From an uncultured Halomicronema sp. (lineage in GTDB: Bacteria > Cyanobacteriota > Cyanobacteriia > Phormidesmidales > Phormidesmidaceae), in contig CALCPB010001046.1 of assembly GCA_937897665.1 (NCBI GenBank), positions 1-7,318 of the forward strand: 7,318 nucleotides of DNA, given 5' to 3'. A program made the position numbers and the translations under genes. Positions within the stretch are counted from its first letter, which is position 1. Each line of letters opens with the position of its first letter. The notes under the pieces are model-generated. The model was not told where the DNA came from. It was given only the letters and a program-made list of their open reading frames with translations, and ran no database searches. Shown here one piece after another: positions 1 to 4,665 of this stretch.

Positions 1-1
1 G

Positions 2-274
2 GATCTTTACCCATCTTCTCTTATGAGGGATGAACAATGGCTTTTGGTTGATCCAAGGGGTGACGTGGCGGCCTACCAATCAATGAAGTACTACTGCAAT
101 AATAATTTTCCAGTAGACACCACCCTGTACAACTGCAGGGATACTTTTATTACAGGGCAGGTAAAGAAGGGGATTCTAGCCAGTATCATTGCTGCATGGA
201 CAGGAAACTCTACAGCAGTGATTGAGCATCACTGTCGAGACGATTCAGCTTTTTTAGATGTAGTGCCTAAATGA
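2..274 (+). CDS. C-terminal part of an unrecognised protein, cut by the left edge
   Basis: An open frame enters from the left edge without a stop and ends at TGA 272-274. An ATG exists at 23, but nothing like a ribosome binding site precedes it (only pyrimidine-rich TTACCCATCTTCTC), so the gene probably starts outside the window. The visible 90 or so residues have scattered cysteines (three after the ATG), a WLLVDPRGD stretch near the start, a hydrophobic run GILASIIAAW in the middle, and a charged end (HHCRDDSAFLDVVPK). I do not recognise the family. The next small gene begins about 30 bases downstream, so the two could be co-transcribed. Base composition is AT-richer than the genes right of position 1188 and HIP1 is absent, which fits an accessory origin. 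An alternative is a complete 83-residue gene from ATG 23; the lack of a binding site makes that less likely. Confidence 0.45.
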   Translation, partial: DLYPSSLMRDEQWLLVDPRGDVAAYQSMKYYCNNNFPVDTTLYNCRDTFITGQVKKGILASIIAAWTGNSTAVIEHHCRDDSAFLDVVPK

Positions 275-291
275 CTTGAAGGTTGGTCTAT

Positions 292-305
292 GGAGGTTGG
301 CCTTG
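292..305 (+). promoter_or_regulatory. Shine-Dalgarno GGAGG that selects a TTG start
   Basis: GGAGG at 292-296 lies six bases before TTG 303-305, ideal spacing. The earlier in-frame TTG at 276 has no such site, and the ATG at 290 overlaps this motif and opens a 20-codon frame only. Confidence 0.45.
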
Positions 306-461
306 AGAATCACGCCAATAATGTTGATTGCATTTCTTGTGAGTGCGCTTGAGTACGTAGCATTGCGTGACTTCAATGCACCTGTAATACTCTATGCTTG
401 CCACTCTCTAATACTATTTTTGATTCTGTATAGTGAAGAAATGAGACGCCAGCACCAATAG
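303..461 (+). CDS. Small two-helix membrane peptide, function unknown
   Basis: A 52-residue peptide begins at TTG 303 and ends at TAG 459-461. The start rests on the strong GGAGG six bases upstream; the frame is open back to another TTG at 276, which would give 61 residues. Two hydrophobic segments are visible, about residues 5-21 (PIMLIAFLVSALEYVAL) and 28-46 (APVILYACHSLILFLILY). They are separated by a short polar turn with an RD pair and followed by a charged tail, SEEMRRQHQ. This is the layout of a small hairpin membrane protein with a positively charged end. It follows the partial gene by 28 bases, so a joint transcript is plausible. I do not recognise a family. Small membrane peptides of this size include toxins, holins and regulators of larger membrane proteins, but nothing in the sequence chooses among them. 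Confidence 0.4.
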   Translation: MRITPIMLIAFLVSALEYVALRDFNAPVILYACHSLILFLILYSEEMRRQHQ

Positions 462-483
462 GCCACTAGGTGATCTTCCTAAC

Positions 484-684
484 TCACTTAGGCGGTTCAT
501 TCAGCCTTCCTGTGAAATACTTGGCATAGCGGCTAACCTCTGTTACTTTCTTGAAATCATGGGAAGGTATTTTGTTGACTTTAGCCCAATCTAAAGGTGT
601 CAAGTACTCTTGTAAAACGAATTGACGATAGTGAGCAATCACTCGCTTATCTTCAAGCTTGTTAACAGCATTAAAGTGGCTGAA
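484..684 (-). pseudogene. C-terminal remnant of an unrecognised gene, no start codon
   Basis: On the minus strand 66 codons are open between a TGA at 685-687 and a TGA at 484-486. No ATG and no ribosome binding site lie in the frame; the first GTG falls 15 codons in. The peptide looks like real protein: it has mixed charged and aromatic residues, HYRQFVLQEYLTPLDWAKV in the middle and a basic end (RYAKYFTGRLNEPPK). I therefore read it as the tail of a gene whose front part has been lost or frameshifted. The DNA just upstream in its reading direction is full of stops in all frames. The family is not recognised. It points towards the small plus-strand genes at the left, so it is not part of their transcript. 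A short gene using GTG or a rarer start cannot be excluded. Confidence 0.35.
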
Positions 685-819
685 TCAGGAACTGATGCAT
701 ACACATCGCTCTCACACTTCACTTTCTCCCGTCCTCATGCTTCAAGGATTTTGCTGTCGATAGAGAGGCATTTCTGATCGGCTTCAGGAGATTCTTAGAA
801 CGCTACCGAGAAATAATAG

Positions 820-936
820 TACTTACTGCCACAAGAGGCGCTTTTAGAACACGTCAAGCGTGAGTTGATTATTCACCTGGCACGTTCTTTTGAGACGATC
901 ACAGATGAAATTTGGGAAGAAGGCTTAAATAGTTAA
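820..936 (+). pseudogene. C-terminal remnant of an unrecognised gene
   Basis: Thirty-eight codons are open from just after TAG 817-819 to TAA 934-936, with no start codon of the usual kind near the front. The peptide reads YLLPQEALLEHVKRELII, then HLARSFETITDEIWEEGLNS, an amphipathic, charged sequence typical of a protein tail. Directly upstream another frame is open from about 696 to TGA 860-862 and includes FLIGFRRFLERYREIIVL. A single-base shift near 810-820 would join the two into one longer product. That pattern suggests a decayed gene and not random sequence. I cannot name it; a transposase tail is one possibility, but I see no catalytic motif or terminal repeat. Confidence 0.3.
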
Positions 937-1080
937 CTGTGCTCAGATACCTGAACAACCATCAGACAGGATTAACTCTCATCGCTGCGATCGCAAACAT
1001 CCGGGTATACGGTACGACATTGGTACAATAGAAAATTAATAGCGCTGAGATGGCCTCTGGCACTGGACTGTCTGGAAGGG

Positions 1081-1104
1081 TGAAGCTATGCTTAGCTAGC
1101 TTCA
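1081..1104 (+). repeat. Perfect 8-bp hairpin in the leader of the CheY-like gene
   Basis: TGAAGCTA (1081-1088) pairs with TAGCTTCA (1097-1104) across an 8-base loop. It lies about 85 bases before the ATG. It could be a leader structure or a regulator site; no T-run follows, so it is not a typical terminator. Confidence 0.4.
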
Positions 1105-1187
1105 GTGATTGATGGTTCAATAACGCTTGAATGGTGAAGGTTAGCCGTAATACACTGAGACCGAGTGCCCGGAGCAGATTCAACAGC

Positions 1188-1559
1188 ATGAGCACAGTTT
1201 TGATCGTCGATGACAGTTCAGCTTTGCGTGAGATGGTCGCAGGATTGTTGATCAATGCTGGCATGACCATTTTGGAGGCGAAAGATGGCGCTGAGGCCCA
1301 GAAAAAGATGGAGGCGAGCCCTCCTGATTTGGTCGTGTGCGACATTGTAATGCCCGAAATGAATGGGTACGAGCTGACGCGTTGGATCAAAAGCAATCCC
1401 AAAACTAAAGACGTGCCGGTGGTGATTTGTTCGTCTAAAGGTGAGGAATTCGATCGCTATTGGGGAATGAAGCAAGGGGCTGATGCCTACATTGCCAAAC
1501 CCTTTCGCCCTAATGAAATGGTAGAAACCGTCAAGCAACTGCTGCGCAGCCAAGGATGA
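1188..1559 (+). CDS. CheY-like response regulator, PixH/TaxP2-type
   Basis: A 123-residue stand-alone receiver domain without an output domain, so it acts by protein contact in the cytoplasm. The acidic pocket is D8-D9, the phospho-acceptor D52 (VVCDIVMP), the switch serine S82 (ICSSKG) and the conserved lysine K104 (AKPF). The stretch SSKGEEFDRYWGMKQGADAY (82-101) is one I know from cyanobacterial PixH/TaxP2 and related PilH-like regulators, which relay signals from a CheA-type kinase to type IV pili in phototaxis. The ATG at 1188 is preferred over the upstream ATG at 1131 because MSTVLIVDDS is the usual beginning of a receiver; the extra 19 residues have no counterpart. GGAG at 1171-1174 is a rather distant binding site (13 bases). 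No pixG, chemoreceptor or kinase lies in the window, so this copy is an orphan and its partner is unknown. The family is certain, the pathway only likely. Confidence 0.9.
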   Translation: MSTVLIVDDSSALREMVAGLLINAGMTILEAKDGAEAQKKMEASPPDLVVCDIVMPEMNGYELTRWIKSNPKTKDVPVVICSSKGEEFDRYWGMKQGADAYIAKPFRPNEMVETVKQLLRSQG

Positions 1560-1630
1560 GGATGCGGCTGCACTTGGCTGACAGTCCAGAATAGAACCGT
1601 CTTTAGTGGGGATTTGGCGCTGCTAAACTC

Positions 1631-3238
1631 CTACAGGCACGGCGAGATCGCGGCCCCATCACTACGGGGATCAAAGGCCCCTTCATAACCCATGGGGTCA
1701 TCGCTGCAGCGAATCACGTGGGCATGACCCATTTTTTCTGTCCAATCTGGGGCGACCGTGACGGGATGACCGCGTGCTTGCAAGGCACGGCGAATGGCAG
1801 ACTCGATGCGTCCTTCCATCGTGAGCCCCGTCTCGGCTTCACCCCAAGTACGCCCCCACAGCCAGCGCGGCGCGTTGATGGCCGCTTGAGGCGCAAAACC
1901 AAAATCAAGCAGGCGGGTCAACAGCGCCAGCTGAGTCTGGGGCTGGCCTTCGCCGCCCATCGTGCCTAATACGAGGTAAGGCTGTCCGGTAGGGTGCAAC
2001 ACCAGCCCCGGCATCAGCGTATGAAAGGTACGCTTGCGAGGCGCTAGACAGTTTACCTGGGTTGCATCGAGGGCAAAGAAACAGCCCCGATTTTGCAACA
2101 CGAACCCGGTGCCAGGGACCACAACGGCAGCCCCAAAGTCAAAATAAACACTCTGAATCATCGAGACAGCATTTCCCGCCGCATCGGTGACTGCCGTGTA
2201 AACAGTGTCGCCGCCTACTGGCGGGGCGATCGCCAACCGGGCTTTTTCCATCTGAATCAATTCGCGTCGTTGAGCACTATAAGGCTTTGAAATCAGCTGC
2301 TGAAGGGGAATGTCAGCAAATTCAGAATCGGTGAGCCAGCGATCGCGATCGGCAAAGGCCAGCTTCGTGGCTTCGATCATCAGGTGGTAATAATCGGCGC
2401 TATCAGCCCCCAACTGATTCAGGTCAAACGACTCAATCAAATTGAGCATCAACAACACCGTAAACCCTTGAGAATTGGGTGGCATCTGCATGACTCGATA
2501 GCCGCGATAGGTCGTTTCTAACGGCTCGACCCAGTCAGATTGATGGGCAGTCAAGTCATCCATCGTCAATAACCCGCCGACTGAGGCCAGATAATCGGTG
2601 ATGTGCGCCGCGATCGCCCCTTGATAAAACGCGGCGGCACCGCGATCAGCGAGCTGACGCAAGGTGTGGGCCAGATCAAGATTCGTGATCTTCGTACCGG
2701 CTGCGGGCACGGTGCCCCGAGGCAAAAAGGGACAAGGTGCAGGCGCGTATTGCTGTAGATAGTCGCGATCGCGTCGCGTCCAGTGGGTCTGCGAGCCCGT
2801 GACCGGATAACCCGACTCGGCCAGCGCGATCGCAGGCTGCAGTAGAGTGGCCCAATCCAGTTGCCCAAATCGCTGATGCGCCTGCGCCCAAGAATCAACG
2901 GCCCCCGGCACCGTCAGCGCCGCCCGTGGCCCCCGCTGGGGAATTGCCGTTAGCCCCTGGCGCGTATAGCAGTCAATCGTGGCAACTTGCGCCGACCGAC
3001 CAGAACCGTTAAGCCCCTGAACTGCTCCGGTCTGGGCATCGTAGATCAGCCAAAAGGCATCGCCTCCCAGCCCAGTCATGTGGGGATAGACCACGCTCAG
3101 GGCAGCCTGCGTGGCGATCGCGGCATCCACTGCATGGCCGCCATCACTCAAAATCTGTGCCCCAACTGCCGAGGCTAAGGCGTGAGGACACACCACCATC
3201 CCGTGGGGCGATCGCACGGCCTCAGTCACCTGCTGCAT
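1631..3238 (-). CDS. Gamma-glutamyltransferase family enzyme, YwrD-like branch
   Basis: A 535-residue Ntn-hydrolase precursor of the gamma-glutamyltranspeptidase family (EC 2.3.2.2 / 3.4.19.13), which moves or hydrolyses gamma-glutamyl groups, classically of glutathione. Visible family blocks are GHAVDAAIATQAALSVV with PHMTGLGGDAF (35-62), GSGRS (78-82), the VPGAVDSW block (110-117), and GGDTVY (342-347), in which Thr345 should be the self-cleaving nucleophile and first residue of the small subunit. Further on are MGGEGQPQTQ (427-436) and the end GAFDPRSDGAA. The classical TTH after the cleavage site is TVY here, as in the YwrD-like branch. No signal peptide is seen, so a cytoplasmic location is expected, unlike secreted GGTs. 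The start at 3238 has AGGTGG four bases upstream; an in-frame ATG at 3292 lies inside the preceding terminator and is rejected. The gene follows the SphR-like regulator on the same strand and converges with the CheY-like gene. The real substrate is uncertain. Confidence 0.92.
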   Translation of the reverse strand: MQQVTEAVRSPHGMVVCPHALASAVGAQILSDGGHAVDAAIATQAALSVVYPHMTGLGGDAFWLIYDAQTGAVQGLNGSGRSAQVATIDCYTRQGLTAIPQRGPRAALTVPGAVDSWAQAHQRFGQLDWATLLQPAIALAESGYPVTGSQTHWTRRDRDYLQQYAPAPCPFLPRGTVPAAGTKITNLDLAHTLRQLADRGAAAFYQGAIAAHITDYLASVGGLLTMDDLTAHQSDWVEPLETTYRGYRVMQMPPNSQGFTVLLMLNLIESFDLNQLGADSADYYHLMIEATKLAFADRDRWLTDSEFADIPLQQLISKPYSAQRRELIQMEKARLAIAPPVGGDTVYTAVTDAAGNAVSMIQSVYFDFGAAVVVPGTGFVLQNRGCFFALDATQVNCLAPRKRTFHTLMPGLVLHPTGQPYLVLGTMGGEGQPQTQLALLTRLLDFGFAPQAAINAPRWLWGRTWGEAETGLTMEGRIESAIRRALQARGHPVTVAPDWTEKMGHAHVIRCSDDPMGYEGAFDPRSDGAAISPCL

Positions 3239-3266
3239 GTCACCACCTGCTGGTTTCGCTCTCTTT

Positions 3267-3301
3267 AGACAAAACGAGGCGCGATGCATCATCGCGCCTC
3301 G
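3267..3301 (-). terminator. Intrinsic terminator after the SphR-like gene
   Basis: A perfect 12-bp stem (CGAGGCGCGATG at 3275-3286 with its complement at 3290-3301) and a 3-base loop are followed, on the minus strand, by TTTTGTCT. It begins 29 bases after the regulator's stop codon and ends about 28 bases before the glutamyltransferase ATG, so some read-through into that gene is plausible. Confidence 0.85.
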
Positions 3302-3330
3302 TGACCACCGTCATAAAGTCTTAAATCCGA

Positions 3331-4092
3331 TCAGCCGAGGCGATAACCAAACCCACGCACCGTTTTAAGATATTCCGGTTTGCTGGGATCTTCTTCCAGC
3401 TTTTCGCGAATCCAGCGAATGTGCACATCGACCGTTTTGTTGTCGCCCATGAAGTCGTGGCCCCAAACTTTATCAATTATCTGGTCACGCGACCAGACGC
3501 GTTTGGGCTGACTCATAAACAGCTCTAAAATGCGAAATTCCTTGGGCGATAGGCTGACCTCTTCCCCCTTGAGAAACACGCGGCACTCTTTAGGATTCAG
3601 CTCAACCGCCTCAAACCGCAGCACCGGATCCGGCTCTTGGTCGGCAGCGCCCCGATGGCGGCGCAACAGGGCGCGACAGCGGGCAATGAGCTCACGCATG
3701 CCAAAGGGTTTAGTCAAGTAGTCATCGGCACCCACTTCGAGTCCCACAACCCGGTCAGTCTCAGTACCCTTAGCACTCAAAATCAATAACGGCACATCAA
3801 TGCCTTGATGCCGCAGCAGCCGACACAAATCCAGACCATTCATGCCCGGCAGCATCAAATCTAAAATCACCAGATTGATGTCGGGGGCGGCTCGGCGAGC
3901 GCTGTTTTTCGTGCCCCCCAACATTTCTAGGGCGGTCAAGCCGTCTTCCGCGACCAAGACCTCAAACCCAATCTCTGCTAGCGCTAAGCCAACGGTCTCA
4001 CGGATGAGTTCTTCATCTTCAACAATCAATACTCGTCCCAACCCAACCCGCACACCCTTCTCATAAGCAGACGGCAACGTTAGAGATGACAT
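3331..4092 (-). CDS. sphR: OmpR/PhoB-family response regulator, SphR-like
   Basis: A 253-residue DNA-binding response regulator. The receiver domain (about 20-145) has the acidic pocket E25-D26-E27, phospho-acceptor D78 (VILDLMLP), switch serine S106 and K128 (LTKPF). The winged-helix output domain (about 157-252) has the LSPKEFRILELF block (181-192), the recognition helix around KTVDVHIRWIREKL (219-232) and the wing RGFGYRL. The receiver runs LSAKGTETDRVVGLEVGADD, which together with FMGDNKTVDVHIRW matches my memory of cyanobacterial SphR, the phosphate-starvation activator. That assignment is by recall, and the symbol is tentative; ManR- or RpaA/RpaB-type regulators look less similar. A loop of about 12 residues (GGTKNSARRAAP, 59-70) lengthens the receiver between helix 2 and strand 3. 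The ATG at 4092 gives a 19-residue leader before GRVLIVEDE with no clear binding site. No SphS kinase is present. A strong terminator follows the gene. Confidence 0.88.
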   Translation of the reverse strand: MSSLTLPSAYEKGVRVGLGRVLIVEDEELIRETVGLALAEIGFEVLVAEDGLTALEMLGGTKNSARRAAPDINLVILDLMLPGMNGLDLCRLLRHQGIDVPLLILSAKGTETDRVVGLEVGADDYLTKPFGMRELIARCRALLRRHRGAADQEPDPVLRFEAVELNPKECRVFLKGEEVSLSPKEFRILELFMSQPKRVWSRDQIIDKVWGHDFMGDNKTVDVHIRWIREKLEEDPSKPEYLKTVRGFGYRLG

Positions 4093-4140
4093 ATGAAGTA
4101 TTCAGTCATTTACACCCTCACTCTACCAATCTAAGTGGCT

Positions 4141-4169
4141 CTTTTAAACCCGTAATAACCTTCCGTCAA
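4141..4169 (-). promoter_or_regulatory. Probable sigma-70-type promoter of the SphR-like gene
   Basis: On the minus strand TTGACG (4164-4169) and TAAAAG (4141-4146) are separated by 17 bases, predicting a start near 4134 and a leader of about 42 bases. The -35 box matches the consensus in five of six positions and the -10 in four of six. Confidence 0.45.
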
Positions 4170-4220
4170 AGTACAAGCACAAAAAGCCAGCCCCATACCG
4201 CAGGAAAACTCGGACTATTC

Positions 4221-4252
4221 GCTCAAAATCAATGATTTCGGCAATTTTGAGC
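4221..4252. repeat. Perfect 9-bp inverted repeat upstream of the SphR-like gene
   Basis: GCTCAAAAT (4221-4229) and ATTTTGAGC (4244-4252) are separated by 14 bases. The arms start 23 bases apart, close to two helical turns, which suits a dimeric regulator as well as a hairpin. It lies about 50 bases upstream of the regulator's -35 box. No T-run follows on either strand. Confidence 0.45.
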
Positions 4253-4488
4253 CCTTAATCCCTATAACGAAACCGCCTCAATCGCTCAAGCAAGCAAACA
4301 TGGCTGCGATGCTACTAACGCTCAGAATCATAACGACAAACCGGGCGGTTTATTTACCCACCCATCCTTAATCCACACTGATGAACTGTGAATACCAGTT
4401 CTACAAATTGCAGCGACACAGACAAGTCGACTTTCTCTCAGTCGAAGACCCTGCTTGTTGGCCTGGCCTGCCTACCGGACTGACGCCG

Positions 4489-4601
4489 CCGCTCAGCCCG
4501 ACGTTCCTTGAGCGGAGTCGGAAGGGAGATCTGTAGTCCAGTTTCGGAGGAATAGTACAACTGCACAAAACAGTAGCGCGCTGAGCGTAGCGGTAAGGAG
4601 T
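4489..4601. repeat. Two worn copies of a TGAGCG(G/T)AG-type dispersed repeat
   Basis: CCGCTCA (4489-4495) and TGAGCGG (4509-4515) form a 7-bp inverted repeat. It continues as TTGAGCGGAGTCGGAAGGGA, which resembles a repeat family I recall from intergenic regions of cyanobacteria and other bacteria (CTGAGCGGAGTCGAAGGG). A second, more diverged copy is CTGAGCGTAGCGGTAAGGAG at 4581-4600. The family assignment is from memory. Confidence 0.4.
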
Positions 4602-4641
4602 GAATTTTGCGGTCTGCTTAAATCGGTAATCGGTAAGGAGT
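4591..4641. repeat. Direct repeat CGGTAAGGAGT, two exact copies 40 bp apart
   Basis: CGGTAAGGAGT occurs at 4591-4601 and 4631-4641. The second copy is also preceded by a tandem CGGTAAT (4624-4630), so the unit appears to have been locally duplicated just downstream of the ATPase gene. Confidence 0.6.
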
Positions 4642-4665
4642 ACCCCTTCTCCAAGGGTTACTCCT
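4636..4665 (-). terminator. Hairpin over the stop codon of the ABC-class ATPase gene
   Basis: AGGAGTA (4636-4642) pairs with TACTCCT (4659-4665), then after one C/T mismatch CCCTT pairs with AAGGG around a CTCC loop. The stop codon (4658-4660) lies within the stem. No T-run follows on the minus strand, so it may be a weak terminator or a 3'-end stabiliser. Confidence 0.4.

Larger units (their letters stand above)
462..1187. other. Gene-poor stretch with gene debris and the regulator's leader
   Basis: No intact gene is visible here. The left half holds two gene remnants in opposite orientations. From about 940 the composition shifts to that of the rest of the window and the first HIP1 site appears (987-994). 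The right half is the leader of the CheY-like gene. It contains an extended -10-like TGGTACAAT at 1021-1029 without a convincing -35, a hairpin at 1081-1104, and a weak TTGAAT (1127-1132) / TAATAC (1148-1153) pair with a 15-base spacer. Any of these could drive the regulator; none is strong. Confidence 0.4.
4093..4657. other. 565-bp intergenic region with promoter, inverted repeat and worn repeats
   Basis: No gene is supported here. The right end borders the ATPase stop codon and the left end the regulator's start. From left to right it holds the regulator promoter, a 9-bp inverted repeat at 4221-4252, a short AAACC/GGTTT hairpin at 4338-4351, and a GC-rich repeat cluster from 4489 on. A 51-codon frame at 4381-4536 has no ribosome binding site and runs into the repeats, so I do not call it. 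Confidence 0.6.

Noticed and set aside
962..1402. 146-codon minus-strand frame over the CheY-like gene
   Set aside because: It is antisense to a clear receiver domain with all catalytic residues and shows no family features itself.
1063..1589. Ten-bp inverted repeat (CTGGACTGTC / GACAGTCCAG) flanking the CheY-like gene
   Set aside because: In a window of this size several 10-bp inverted matches are expected by chance, and no target duplication or longer similarity supports a mobile element.
3239..3292. Nineteen-residue N-terminal extension of the glutamyltransferase from ATG 3292
   Set aside because: The start lies inside the terminator stem, while the ATG at 3238 has an AGGTGG binding site.
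4338..4351. AAACC-GGGC-GGTTT hairpin as a terminator
   Set aside because: Only five base pairs, and no gene on either strand ends nearby.
4381..4536. 51-codon plus-strand frame in the intergenic region
   Set aside because: No ribosome binding site, proline- and arginine-rich translation, and its second half is made of the repeat cluster.
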